64,000 bases of DNA from Hippopus hippopus (GCA_946811185.2 OX328096.1:50358252-50422251), one strand, 5' to 3'; positions 42,808-53,370 are shown, counted from the stretch's first letter. The notes: generated from the sequence alone by a model not told the origin. Translations and numbers: made by a program.

Positions 42808-42985
42808 AGATTAAAGACAGATTCATACTGAAAGTATTTGCAGATAACAAATTACATGTGGATTTAATGTCATCAGATTTGTTTTTGAAAGGATTGAAAA
42901 AATTGAGGGAAAAGGTCAGAAGGCTGTTTACAAGCACTTTTTTCCTTTTCCCACAATATTTTCATGACCCTAGGTTAATGAAAAA
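42808..42985 (-). repeat. TTAA MITE, reverse, degenerate
   Basis: CTGAAAGTATTTGCAGATAA, GGCTGTTTACAAGC and TTTCCTTTTCCCACAATATT. Confidence 0.6.
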
Positions 42986-43108
42986 CTGGAGTCATTTAGG
43001 AAAACCAGTTAATCAACATCAGACACCCAAGATGAGGAGGCCTAAATGAACGATGTTATTAGTTCTGCTTTTATTTTGAACAGAATGCTAAATGCTGCAA
43101 TACTTTAC

Positions 43109-43136
43109 CTTTGCTCTTGAAACTGGGAATGTCCAT
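43109..43136 (-). CDS. Possible alternative first exon
   Basis: ATG GAC ATT CCC AGT TTC AAG AGC AAA G runs directly into gtaaag, giving MDIPSFKSK with exit phase 1. This phase could join either the candidate exon at 40413 or the DLG5 exon at 28751. No promoter is visible. It is listed only because start, donor and phase all fit. Confidence 0.2.
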
Positions 43137-43393
43137 TGCATGAATCCCAGAGTCAGCAAATAATGAGTTCACACATGAAGTTTTTAACCAAACATTATAT
43201 TTACATGGAGTCTTTCACCAAACATCAAAGTCACATGAAGTCTTTAACCAAATAACAAATTCACAAATATTAGGCAAGACACATCAGGAAACACTGTATT
43301 AAACAGACATGCTTATATTAAAAACCAGCCTCCGACTACAAGCGAGAGTACTTTGTGTTGACGAATACTTTTTTTGGATACAGTAACTCTAGT

Positions 43394-43608
43394 TTCACCC
43401 TTTACAAAACTATCATACCATTTGCAACCCTACAGATGAAGGTTTTGAAAAAAATAGTAGGAAATATGAGCAAATGCTGGTAACCACCATTTCCTCTTTT
43501 TCTCCATAATATTTTCAACCCTTTATGAGATGGATATCGTCACTTGAGACCCTCTTAATTGCTTTTATTTTTGGATGATTTCAATTTTGCCTCCTGGTTA
43601 AGTGTCAA
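43394..43608 (+). mobile_element. TTAA MITE, forward, diverged
   Basis: TTTCACCCTTTACAAAAC start, core GCTGGTAACCACC, tail weak. Confidence 0.65.
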
Positions 43609-43954
43609 AACTAAATATCCTGCCAGTAAATGTGCAAAACATTTCCCAAATGTTGATATGAGATAACTATAGAAAATAATTTCTCTTTGGCATTAACTTT
43701 GACATTTTTACACCAGCACCCATTTTGCAACAATGAATTCCATGGTTAGTCATCTGATCTAACTCATGCAGCTGGGCAATGCAATATATTCAAAACAAAA
43801 ACAGGATGATAATGTTACTATAGTTAAATGTAATTACTTAGTTTAAAGTCATTTATTTATCTCACAGTGATTGTGAAACAAGTTCTTACAGCAAAGATTT
43901 ATCAGTCTAAATGGCTTATTTCTGAAAGCCAGCTCAGTACTTGGTCCATACATA

Positions 43955-44045
43955 CTGAAGGCAGTTTCATAAATTGACCACACTCAGCACAGGATTTGAA
44001 CCCCAAACCTCAGATGTTTAAGGATGAACAGTACCCCAGCACCAT
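43955..44045 (-). repeat. tRNA-like SINE remnant
   Basis: GGATTTGAACCCCAAACCTC resembles an inverted B box; the rest is degraded. Confidence 0.4.
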
Positions 44046-44055
44046 TTTCTCCTGC

Positions 44056-44284
44056 TTAACCCTTTACCACACAGTGACGCCTTTTGACGCCCCTGAAGAA
44101 GAGGCCTTTTGAAAACATTGTGGGAAAAGGAGAAAATGCTGGTAACCAGCATTTTCTCCTTTTCCCACAAAGTTTTCTACCCTATCAAAGAAAAGTTGCG
44201 TCATTTGAGCCACTATGAAATTGTCTTCTGCAAATGCTTTATATTTGGATAGGTCTTAAATTTTGCCGTGTGGTAAAGGGTTAA
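44056..44284 (+). mobile_element. TTAA MITE, forward, near-perfect
   Basis: TTAACCCTTTACCACACAGT start, core GCTGGTAACCAGC with long arms, end GTGTGGTAAAGGGTTAA. A good reference copy; shares its right TTAA with the next copy. Confidence 0.88.
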
Positions 44285-44500
44285 CCCATTACCACACAAT
44301 CCCTACTTGTAACTACCCTGAGAAATTAGAATTTTGAAGAAATTGAGGGAAAGGGAGAAAAAAAGCTGGTAACCTTTTCCCACAATATTTTCTAACCTTT
44401 CAGAAACTAATCCAATCATTTGAGCCACATATAATTTGTTGTCTACAGATGCTTTGAATCTGGACTAGTCTAAAATATTGTTGTGTGGTAAAGAGTGAAT
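44281..44500 (+). mobile_element. TTAA MITE, forward, left arm only
   Basis: TTAACCCATTACCACACAAT start; core truncated at GCTGGTAACC then CTTTTCCCACAATA; end TGTGGTAAAGAGTGAA. Confidence 0.8.
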
Positions 44501-44765
44501 AAACATTTAAACTGATACTGAACATACTTGTATAGAAGGAAACTTTTCAACAAAGGAAAGCCAGAATGGGCTTTTTTCAGCAATTACCTTGTGCAAACCA
44601 CACTTATCACTTTGTCACTAATATTACAGATTTTGGCAAGTTCTCCAGCAAATAACCTTTAGAATCTAATTTTGACTTTGACATAACAATTTGCAAGGTG
44701 CCATAGTGGTGTCCCTTCTATTTCCACAAATGTTCGTTCTCTGTTATTACTTTACAGACAAGTTA

Positions 44766-44905
44766 CAAACCTTTTACCAACTGCCCACATGTGCTTTTAC
44801 AGGTGACCAGCATTTTCTTCTTCTTGCATAATGTTTTCTACCCATTCAAAGACAAATTCATTCATTTAAACCATATATACATAAAATTTCTTGTCTGTAT
44901 GACTG
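44766..44905 (+). repeat. TTAA MITE right part
   Basis: ACCTTTTACCAACTGCCC joined to GTGACCAGCATTTTCTTC and ACCCATTCAAAGACAAATTC. Confidence 0.6.
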
Positions 44906-45149
44906 TTACAACTGACAAGTCTACAATATGTTTGTATGTAAACAAATTTCAGGACACTCAAAACCAATCAGTGATTTCAATTAATAATTTCACAAACAAT
45001 CCAGTATTTCAACAGCCCAAGTGAAGACAGTTATAAATTGAAGTTTGGGAAAAGGAAAAATTGTTTGTAACATGCAATATCTCCTTTTCACACAATGTTT
45101 TCAGCCATATAAGAGACTTTCACTTCATATGAACCGTGCTTATTTCAAA

Positions 45150-45911
45150 TAATACCGTATATCAGGTTTTTTTTCACAAGAAGGAAATTTTTGCATTTTT
45201 TCCGAGTGGGTCATTCTCGCGAAAATTATATTCGCTAAATATTCCACACAATCTTGAAATCTTTCCTTTGATACGAAGTGAAGTCCATCAGTGTGGATCT
45301 TACTCTCGCCAGACTTAAACCTCTCGATGCAAAGTGGCTAACAGATCTTTAAACTCATGTAAAGGAAAAAGCCTGACAGTGTAAGAAATAACTTTGAAAA
45401 TGCTGGTATCTTGAAAAAATGAAAAAAAATAGACTAACTTAACACAATGATCTATACATGTATAGGGAGAGTTGTAGTTAGATACGGTAATCATTATACT
45501 AAAGTTTGAGCAAAGTTGTTTCCCTTAGATACTATGAATTGTGAATAAATAAACTGACTAGGAAATACTGGTTGTCTACGATTTGAATTAATCTTTTTTT
45601 TTTATTTATATATACCATCGGAATCACAGGGAAAAGGAGTAATTTTGAGATTATGAAATAACTATCAAGGTTAATCTTGTGATTCTAGCTTTTTTCCCCC
45701 ATTTTGCAATTGCACTTTTAAATGTGTCCAGTATGCAATACCTGACGTATCAATAGATATTTTTGGATCATTTGATGCTATCATATATTTACCATTTTGC
45801 AAAAAATAGAAACATATTAATGACTTCGTGAAAATAAGAAACGTGAAAAATTGATTTTGACAAAACTCGCAAAAATTTTGGGTCGCAAAAAAAACCTGAT
45901 ATACTGTATGC
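45150..45911. mobile_element. ~760-bp element with inverted termini
   Basis: ATACCGTATATCAGGTTTTT...GAAATTTTTGC at left (45152-45196) and GCAAAAATTTTGGGTCGC...CCTGATATACTGTAT at right (45868-45909) are imperfect inverted repeats of about 40 bp. No transposase frame inside, so it would be non-autonomous. TC-rich and AT-rich interior without homology I recognise. Confidence 0.6.
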
Positions 45912-45944
45912 CTGTTAATACTTTCATGCCCAAAATTTGTTGTT

Positions 45945-46163
45945 TGATAAAGACACAATCCTGAGTTTCAACCACCGACAAAGGCACCATTTGAAAACAC
46001 TGTGGGAAAAGGAGAAAAGGCTGGTAACCACATTTTCTCCTTTTCCAACAGTTTTCTACCCTACCACAGACTAATTCCATTATATGAGTCACATTTAAAT
46101 TGTCATCTGAAAATGCTTTCAATTCAAACAAGTCTACATTCTTGTTGCTTGATAAAGAGTTAA
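45945..46163 (+). mobile_element. TTAA MITE, forward, next to a candidate exon
   Basis: Worn left end; GGCTGGTAACCACATTTTCT core with one arm shortened; right end CTTGATAAAGAGTTAA, 57 bp from the candidate exon at 46220. Confidence 0.72.
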
Positions 46164-46219
46164 TGAGAGTCCAAACCAAATGCCATAATTCTCGAACAAG
46201 CAAGCAAGGTCATACCAAC

Positions 46220-46326
46220 CTGCATTCTGCGACCTTGAAATCACATCCTCCTCCAGATCCGATGGCAGTGGTATTCTTTCTGAAATGTACCAAATAAACA
46301 GTTCCTTTAGCTTCTGTTTGATCTCC
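46220..46326 (-). CDS. Candidate exon, helical; possibly DLG5 5' region
   Basis: A 107-nt open segment between ttgccttag and CAG/gttggt. It encodes EIKQKLKELFIWYISERIPL then PSDLEEDVISRSQNA, a helical sequence that resembles coding DNA rather than intron. It loosely recalls the middle of a CARD fold (helix, short loop, DLEE helix). That would fit the DLG5 N terminus, but I cannot confirm it. A shorter version from an internal AG (start 46279) is also possible. Exit phase 1 fits the next candidate exon. The first coding exon was not found in the window. Confidence 0.5.
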
Positions 46327-46444
46327 CTAAGGCAAATGACTTTTTTATGACAAACATCTCATCATAAAATTTTAAGCAATGAGTTACTGAACTTTTTTGA
46401 CAGGGTGTCAGCAAAGAGAATGGAGTTTAATGCCACCATCATGA

Positions 46445-46609
46445 TGAACAATGTTTTCTTTTTGCCATCATATTTTTACAAAACATTACAATAGCTATAC
46501 AATATATACAATAGATATACAATCATTTGATCTGAACTTAATGTTGTCTGCAAAATTAATGCTTTCAATTTCAACATGTTCAAAGTTTTGTTGTTTGCTA
46601 AAGGGTTAA
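46445..46609 (+). repeat. TTAA MITE right half, degenerate
   Basis: AACAATGTTTTCTTTTTGCC; right end GTTTGCTAAAGGGTTAA. Confidence 0.55.
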
Positions 46610-46720
46610 CCACACAAAAAATTTAGACTTTTCCAACTCAAAGCATTTGCAGACAACAGAGTTACAACATTATCAAAAGGCTTTTTTCCACAGGGTATGT
46701 AAAACATGGTAAAAGGTTAA
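46606..46720 (-). repeat. TTAA MITE, reverse, core deleted
   Basis: CACACAAAAAATTTAGAC then GCATTTGCAGACAACAGAG joined to CAAAAGGCTTTTTTCCACAG; right end ATGGTAAAAGGTTAA. Confidence 0.65.
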
Positions 46721-46951
46721 CCCTTCAGGTACTACACAATCCCGAATTTTAATGACCCTGAATGGAAGGGGGAATTTGAAAACATTGTGGAAATAGTAGA
46801 GAATGCTGGTTACTAGCATTTTCTCCTTTTCCTGCAATATTTTCTACCCTTTCACTGACAAATTCCATGATTTGAGCCACATTCAATTTGTTGTCTGCAA
46901 ATGCTCTGAAAATGGACAAGTTTAAAACCTTGTCATTTAGTGAAGAGATAA
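46717..46951 (+). mobile_element. TTAA MITE, forward
   Basis: TTAACCCTTCAGGTACTACACAATCC carries a short insertion in the terminal repeat; core GCTGGTTACTAGC; tail GTCATTTAGTGAAGAG. Confidence 0.78.
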
Positions 46952-46957
46952 AGCATT

Positions 46958-47048
46958 TTGTATTTCACTTCTCTTTTTCCCATGAGGTTTTCAAAAAGGC
47001 TTTTTCCTCAGGGTATGTAAAACATGGTACTGTTTGCTAAAGGGTTAA
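46958..47048 (-). repeat. TTAA MITE right part, reverse
   Basis: CTCTTTTTCCCATGAGGTTT then GGGTATGTAAAACATGGTAC, the same unusual variant as in the copy at 46606. End GCTAAAGGGTTAA. Confidence 0.62.
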
Positions 47049-47139
47049 TTCATTTTGATGACCCATTCTTTAGAAATTTGTTTTCAAGTCCTCTGCCGCA
47101 AATTTGTTGTGGGAGGGTAACAAATCCAAGATATGTTTA

Positions 47140-48418
47140 CTATGGTGGCATATTTCTGCTGCGAGATACGAGATAGCTATCATGATAATTTTAGAAAACT
47201 ATCGTGATAAAACAAAGTTTCCTGGAAATATTATCTAGACAAAAAAATTTTCATGATAAAAATATCGCGATAATTCTACCTGTTATCATGATTTTTTTTT
47301 GCTTTCGTGCCCGTAACTGACATCACGATATCTATAATTAGATACGGTTTCAGAACATCTTCGTCTACAACCTTATGAATTCTCCTTTTCCCTGAATGGT
47401 TTTAAAGTGTTCGAAGGAGGCATTTCGAGTCGTCTTTGTGATTTTACAGACTTCTGTTCATTTCGAGTCTTGTCAAAATTAAGCTACAATTATTAATTAT
47501 TCGAACTTTTACTAACTGCAATCTTGTGAAGTCAACTAGAGGCACTTGAGCGCCTGTATCGCTCCACAGGCCTGATATTTCTATAATGGCGATAGGAAGT
47601 TTTTAACAATTATCATTCAATCCTACATTTTAGCTCACTGAAGAAACAATTTGGTAGACAACCACCATAGGAACTTACCTGCAAAACAACAATGAAATCC
47701 AATGAATAGTTTTAGAGAAGAAATTTTTCAAAGATTTTACTTTATACCATAAAAGGAAAATGAGTCTCCCATAAAAGCCATGTTTTATGACAGATCATTT
47801 TTTTTTTTAAGGAATTCTGTAAACCTGTATCTAAGGAACATTCCTGCAAAATAATAATGCTATCCAAATAGCGGTTTGGGAGGAGAAGATTTTTAAAGGT
47901 TTTTTACTTTGGTTGCCATGGCAACCAGAATTCTTCATGGAACACAATTATTTGAAGGAATTTGAAAGAGGACCACCAAAGGAACATTCCTGTGAAATTT
48001 GGTAAAAATCCAGTCAATAGTTTCTGAGGAGAAGTTTTTTTAAAGAAAAAGTTTACGGATGCACGCACGGACGAACGGACGGACGGACGCACGACGGACA
48101 CAACGCCATGACAATAGCTCGCTGGCCTTCGGCCAGTGGAGCTAAAAACTACCAAGTTCATCCAAATGATAAATTTTCTATTTATAGATATCGAGAAACA
48201 GGTAGAACTATCACAATAATTTTATCTTGCATGTCAGGTTCGTGCACGATTGAGAAATTTTGCGTTAAAATATTAAGTTTATCGTGATTTTTTTTTCAGG
48301 AAACTTTTCACCATCTCGATAAAATTTCCAGGAAACTTTAATTTATCGCGATAGTTTTCTAAAATTATCATGATAGCTATCTCGTATCTCGTGGCAGAAA
48401 TATACCACCATAGTTTAC
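47140..48418. mobile_element. Fold-back element with ~200-bp inverted termini
   Basis: Left arm (47140-47340: ACTATGGTGGCATATTTCTG, CGAGATAGCTATCATGATAA, GAAAACTATCGTGATAA) is the inverted counterpart of the right arm (48180-48418: TTATCGCGATAGTTTTCTAA, ATCATGATAGCTATCTCG, CAGAAATATACCACCATAGT). A family C element lies in the loop. Confidence 0.72.
47533..48147 (+). mobile_element. Family C HINE-like element, nested
   Basis: Starts CAACTAGAGGCACTTGAGCG, GCTCCACAGGCC; ends GGCCTTCGGCCAGTGGAGCT then AAAA. The subterminal GCTCCACAGGCC / GGCCAGTGGAGC pair is inverted with one mismatch. Body units with GTTGCCATGGCAACCAGA and an ACGG microsatellite. Confidence 0.72.
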
Positions 48419-48547
48419 CTGTATCTATCACTCATATTGAAGTTTTTATTACAGTACAGTATCCTCCATTAGTCCTCAAAGGAATAACTTACAATAAGTG
48501 TACCTGTATTATATAGTGAAGTCAGGCAGTTCTAGCCATTTATGGAC

Positions 48548-48665
48548 GAAGCAGTGGGCTAGTGATAATACACATACTGCCACAAATGGTTTCAGGTTCA
48601 ATTCCCAGCTTGGGTGCTGATTTTAAAAAAGGCACAAAATGTTTACCACCATACCTGAGATGACC
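48548..48665 (+). repeat. tRNA-like SINE remnant
   Basis: GCAGTGGGCTAGTGATAATA and GGTTTCAGGTTCAATTCCCAGC suggest worn A and B boxes. Confidence 0.45.
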
Positions 48666-48871
48666 TGGTAAGAAACCCAAACTAGCCAGAAATATAATAG
48701 TGCTTTACACTGGGCATGTACAAGAGTCCGAGATGTCTATTAAAAAAAGGCTAGGGTCTAGTATTCAGCATCCATGATTCTGATTCTTTCTGTATCAAAT
48801 TATGTCAAGAGCATAGATGGGCCTAAATCCTACAAATTCATTATCATCAAGCCAGGTAGCACAGTCTGTAT

Positions 48872-49055
48872 TTAACTCCTACCAAACAACAAAATTCAAG
48901 CTTGTCCAAACTGAAAGCATAATTCTATTATATAGACGAAATATTAAATAAGGCTCACACGATTGGATTGTCCTTTTGAACAACAGAAAAACATTGTGGG
49001 ACAAAAACATTTTCTGCAGGATCCTTAACTTACAGGACTGTTTGGTGAAAGGTTG
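48872..49055 (-). mobile_element. TTAA MITE, reverse, core deleted
   Basis: TTAACTCCTACCAAACAAC start; AACATTGTGGGACAAAAACATTTTC joins both sides of a lost core; end GTTTGGTGAAAGGTTGAAC. Confidence 0.65.
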
Positions 49056-49059
49056 AACT

Positions 49060-50170
49060 TACATGACACAGGGCAAATGTAATCATGTCCCTGAAATTGG
49101 AAGCCTTTTAAAATATGGTAGGAAATGGGGCAATTGCTTATATAATGCCAACCCAATAATTGTGGTATTTGTTTACTAATACTAGCTCATTGAAAACATA
49201 CACACAGGACATAAGTTGTGAATATAGATATTCTTTTACATAGCCAGCAGAGTATACCGGTAATTATGCTACCATGGTACAGTTGTCAGGTCACAGTCAA
49301 TGAAGTGATTCAAGTTTGATCCAGGTGGATGACAAATTTATTATGTTCAATTGTAACAAGTAATTGTTACTTTATCACAATGTTTTCCATACAGTTGAAC
49401 ATTTTTTTCCTCTCCTGCAAATGGTTTTCCTTAATCTGTAACATACAGTATTACATAGGTGTACATGCATCTTCACAGTAGAAATACAGGTTTGCAAGAA
49501 TTCTATCTGTAGACTGAGTATCACATAAGCAGATTCACCAACAATTCTACACATTTCTCTAATCCTAAATTCTAAGACCAACCATTTGATTGGCCTAATT
49601 TGAATGTCTCCGCCAATTAGATGGCTGTAACCCTTGAAATTGTGATTTAGACTTCATAGAAGTTTATAAAAATGTTTGGATGAATAATGGCATCCATCAC
49701 TTTTGGCATTTCTAATCCTTTTTCCCATGACAAGCTTTCCTTTGTTTTGTCAGTATATATAAGTCTACCACCTGTAAGTTCAAACTCATGTTACCTGGCA
49801 ACACTTTCTAAACAATCAACATCACCTTCAATCTGCTTGTACAGGTAATATTTCATTCTAAGAAGGATTTCCTCCAGCACTTACTCGATGACCTTTTTTA
49901 TCTTTTGTGCATCTAATGTTGTCAGTAAAATTCAATTACCTCTTTATCTGATTTGTACAGGTTTTTATGAGGATTTTAAACCTTCAGTCTGCTTCAAGAG
50001 CAACAGAAGATGCTTTTGTGAAATATGGTAGAACAAAATCAGTCTGCACAGAAAGCAACAGAAAGCATATTTGTCTAATCTATTCTCTTCTCCCTGCTTT
50101 AGCAACATTATCATGAGGTACTTTTGTGAAGTTTGTAGATCAAGATCTGGGGCTGTACTAACCTCCCATT
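49060..50170. other. Intergenic or intron DNA with no recognised feature
   Basis: No repeat copy or exon I can support. Confidence 0.4.
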
Positions 50171-50178
50171 CTTAACTC

Positions 50179-50406
50179 TTAACTCTTTACCAAACGACAG
50201 AATTTTAGACTGGTCCAAATTGAAAGCATTTGCAGACGACAAAACAAAGGTGACTGAAGAATTGAAATTGTTTTGGGAAGGGTAGAAAACATTGTGGGAA
50301 ATGGAGAAAATGCTGGTTACCAGCATTTTCTCCTTTTCCCACAATGTTTTCAAAAGTATTTTTTCACAGCGTCGTTAAAAGTCGAGATTGTGTGGTAAAG
50401 GGTTAA
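50179..50406 (-). mobile_element. TTAA MITE, reverse, near-perfect
   Basis: TTAACTCTTTACCAAACGAC start, intact palindrome, end GTGTGGTAAAGGGTTAA shared with the next copy. Confidence 0.87.
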
Positions 50407-50601
50407 CCAAACTACAAGATTTTAGACTGGTCCAAATTAGAAGCATTTGCAGATGACAAATTAAATATTGCTTGAATTGTGACATTTGTCTCTAATAGGA
50501 TAGAAAACACTGAAAAACATTTCCTCCTTTTGATGCAGTGTTTTCAAAAGCCTTTTTTCAAAGAAACTTTAAAAGGCAGGATAATGTTTGGTAAAGGGTT
50601 G
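50403..50601 (-). mobile_element. TTAA MITE, reverse, core deleted
   Basis: TTAACCAAACTACAAGATTTTAG start lacks part of the terminal repeat; AACACTGAAAAACATTTCC replaces the core; end TTTGGTAAAGGGTTGA. Confidence 0.72.
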
Positions 50602-51118
50602 ATATATATACATATATATTAATTTTCAAGACTCGTACGTTTTTAGAGACACACTTTCTTATTAGTTATACATAATGTTTAGCCTATCAGAGTATGTATT
50701 ACTTTCTAAATATAGAATAAAACTAAGAATGCTGTCAGTGTTCCCATTCAAGTACATATATACGTGAAACACATACAAATTGATTAAAACGTAAAAAGTA
50801 TTAACACAAATCAAAATCTGTATGTGCACTGCACATATGGAAAACCATGCTTGCAAAACACCTTTTTATTGTTCGATTTTGGCACCGATTCCTCTGTGAA
50901 ACATTTTCTCTTGGACTTCCAAATGTGTAGTTAAGAATCCCCGTTTTTCCTTAAAATAAATACTGGTACCCTGCTTCAGTGTCAAAACTAAAGTTAGAGA
51001 ATACGAGACTGGTTCTCACCCTGGATTATATATAGACAGACAGATACGAATCTTTGCGACTAGCTTTTCATTAATGGCATCATTTTGTGTTGTCTGTCAA
51101 TTTAAACTGTAAAACAAT

Positions 51119-51184
51119 GTCATCCAAAGTGAAATTTACAGAACTGTGGAGGACACCGGCTTTAACAAAGCCATCTACGCTGTA
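51119..51184 (+). other. Ambiguous exon-like segment, both strands open
   Basis: Plus strand: ATG opens MSSKVKFTELWRTPALTKPS and meets GCT/gtaaga. Minus strand: an acceptor-like ctcttacag precedes VDGFVKAGVLHSS, and the frame runs on to a stop near 51070. Both cannot be right and neither product is recognised. Confidence 0.25.
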
Positions 51185-51261
51185 AGAGATAATAAAGGTA
51201 CCAATACAGCAAAAATCTCCGCAAACAGGTCAGAAGAAAAAGTTTCAGTCAGCCTGGATGA

Positions 51262-51460
51262 TCGATTGATTGTGTGGTGTTTAACGCCGTTTTCAACATT
51301 ATTTCAGTTATATCATGGCAGCCAGTGCACCTATCCATGCTTTCCTAGAGCTTCTTTTCCCAGTACCATGCACATTATTCCAAGCTTTTCCCACATAAAC
51401 ACTGTTGAATCAATGGTCAGCTCAAGCTTGCTAAACATCTTTTCTTGGCTACAATAAAAC
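51262..51460. repeat. SINE fragment
   Basis: GATTGATTGTGTGGTGTTTA, CAGTGCACCTATCCATGCTT and the TTTTCCCAGTACCATGC stretch match the SINE body. Confidence 0.58.
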
Positions 51461-51903
51461 CATGCACTACATAACTTAACACTAAGTCTTGCACCCCCTG
51501 TTTTTACTGTGTACCCGCAGTTTTAAGATTTTGCCAGTTTCAAGGGGTGCAAAAAACTCTCATGCTGAAAAAGGCATGGGAACACTGTCTGTTTAGAACT
51601 GTAGATGAAGAGAGGCCCTGTATGTACAAAAAGTGTCGTCAAATCTTAATCCTAAGTACATAAAAGAAAGTTTAGAAAAGGACTGTGGTAAAGGCTTAAG
51701 GTTTAGTGAGTTCCTCTGACGTTTTTCAATCTTGATTTTGCAAGAGCTTAGCAAAGTACAAATTTCCTTTATCAAGCAGTTTTAATGCTAAACTCATTAC
51801 TTCCTTAAACAAATTGGCAAGCTACTTTACAGACAGATTTCAAGTTTTGATGCTGTATAAGTTTTATCAGTACAACAGAGCAGTTTCTCCTATTGCCACA
51901 AAG

Positions 51904-52103
51904 GTTTACCCTTTTCCACAAAATCCTGAGTTTTAACAACACTGACAAAGGAGGCTTTTGTAAATATTGTAGGAAAAGAAGAAAATGCAACTAACTACCA
52001 TTTCCCCTTTTGTCACAATGTTTTCTATCCTTCTAAAGGTTAATTTCTATTCATCAGTAACATTTATTTTGTTGTCTGCAAATCTTTTCAAATGGGACAA
52101 TTC
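51904..52103 (+). mobile_element. TTAA MITE, forward, short core
   Basis: TTTACCCTTTTCCACAAAAT start; core reduced to GCAACTAACTACCA; tail GTTGTCTGCAAATC. Confidence 0.7.
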
Positions 52104-52603
52104 ATGATATGCATAATGGTTGTTATTATTCTGTCGATGTTTACCAAGGATTGTTTCCCGGAGTGGTCAGCAGCAAATTTGTTTTGGGAGGTGACACTAA
52201 GTCTGACTAGTGAGCTCATACTGACACTGACCTATATTTTGACTGGTATGTGTCACCCTATCAGTAGTAAATGCAGAGAAACACTGTCAAACTATAGATA
52301 CCTTGAAACCTCAGATCTTGTCCTTGAACACTAGAATAATCTCCATCAGAAACAGTTCCGATATGATATCAAACACAAAACTTTGATCAAATTAGTAAAT
52401 ACTGGTATTCAGAACCAATCCTCAATTCCATTTCGTAATCAGAATGAAAAACATTGGGTAAAATTCTATTTCTGCAAAAACCTACCGAGAGTTATAAATA
52501 ACTCCAAATGAATTGAAGGTTCATGGTTGAGCAAGCATCAGAAATTTATCTAGGTCGTCCATCTACACCATGACAGTTGGATCATGATCTAGCCCATACT
52601 TTC

Positions 52604-52821
52604 CTAAACCCTTTACCACACAATCCCGAGTTTCAACGGCCTTGAGAAAGAAGCCCTGTGAAAAAATTGTGGGAAAAGGAGAAAATACTGGTAACTAGCA
52701 TTTACTCCTTTTCCTTTAATGTTTTTTACAGATTCCATCATCTGAGTCACATTTAATTTGTCGTCTGCAGTTGTTCTCAAATTGGACATGTCAAAAATTT
52801 TGTTGAGTAGTACAGGGTTTA
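52604..52821 (+). mobile_element. TTAA MITE, forward
   Basis: AAACCCTTTACCACACAATC start, core ACTGGTAACTAGC, end GTAGTACAGGGTTTA. Confidence 0.8.
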
Positions 52822-52889
52822 CTCTTTACCAGTTGACAGAACTTTAGACTTGTCCATATTGAAGGCATCTGCAGACAAGAAAATTTGCA
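52818..52889 (-). repeat. TTAA MITE left third, reverse
   Basis: TTTACTCTTTACCAGTTGAC through GGCATCTGCAGACAAG. Confidence 0.65.
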
Positions 52890-52890
52890 T

Positions 52891-53120
52891 GTTTACTCTT
52901 CACCAAACGACAAAACACTGGACTAAGCATAACTGAAAGCATTTGCAGACAACAATTTAAATGTGGCTCAATTGATGGAATTTGTCTTTGACGGTGTAGA
53001 AAACATCGTGGGAAAAGGAGAAAATGCTGGTAACCAGCATTTTCTCCTTTTCCCACAATGTTTTCAAAAGGCTTCTTCCTTAGGGTCCTTAAAACTCGGG
53101 ATTGTGTGGTAAAGAGTTAA
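52891..53120 (-). mobile_element. TTAA MITE, reverse, well preserved
   Basis: TTTACTCTTCACCAAACGAC start; core GCTGGTAACCAGC with long arms; end GTGTGGTAAAGAGTTAA. Confidence 0.85.
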
Positions 53121-53370
53121 AGGGTAAAAAACACTACGGAAAAAGGAGTAGTCTATAATGGTTACCCATTACCTGTATTTTCTACTTTTCAGACGCTGAT
53201 TTAGAAAGCTTTCTTCCTCAAGGTCATTTAAACAGGAGATTGTTTGGCAAACAATTTAAATAGATCGATTTTCAAAATAGGGTACATCCATACAAATCTA
53301 TCGATCAACAATGAGAGATATGGACAAATTATTCAAAAATATGTAAACTACCCGTTCTGCTAAAAAAAAA

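Larger units (their letters stand above)
1..46326 (-). other. DLG5: DLG5 gene region, partial, with candidate 5' exons
   Basis: Minus-strand MAGUK scaffold gene. Fourteen exons from 28751 down to 916 have GT-AG boundaries and matching codon phases throughout (1,0,1,2,0,2,0,1,0,2,1,2,0,1, then open phase 2). Together they encode about 1,470 residues. In known animals DLG5 is roughly 1,900 residues: N-terminal CARD-like region, coiled coil, four PDZ domains, SH3 and guanylate-kinase-like domain. It acts at junctions and the cell cortex in polarity and signalling. The coiled coil and PDZ1-3 are here; PDZ4-SH3-GK are missing to the left of position 1. The two large exons (about 1.3 kb each) carry the coiled coil and the disordered middle. 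Introns are filled with repeats. Confidence 0.9.
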
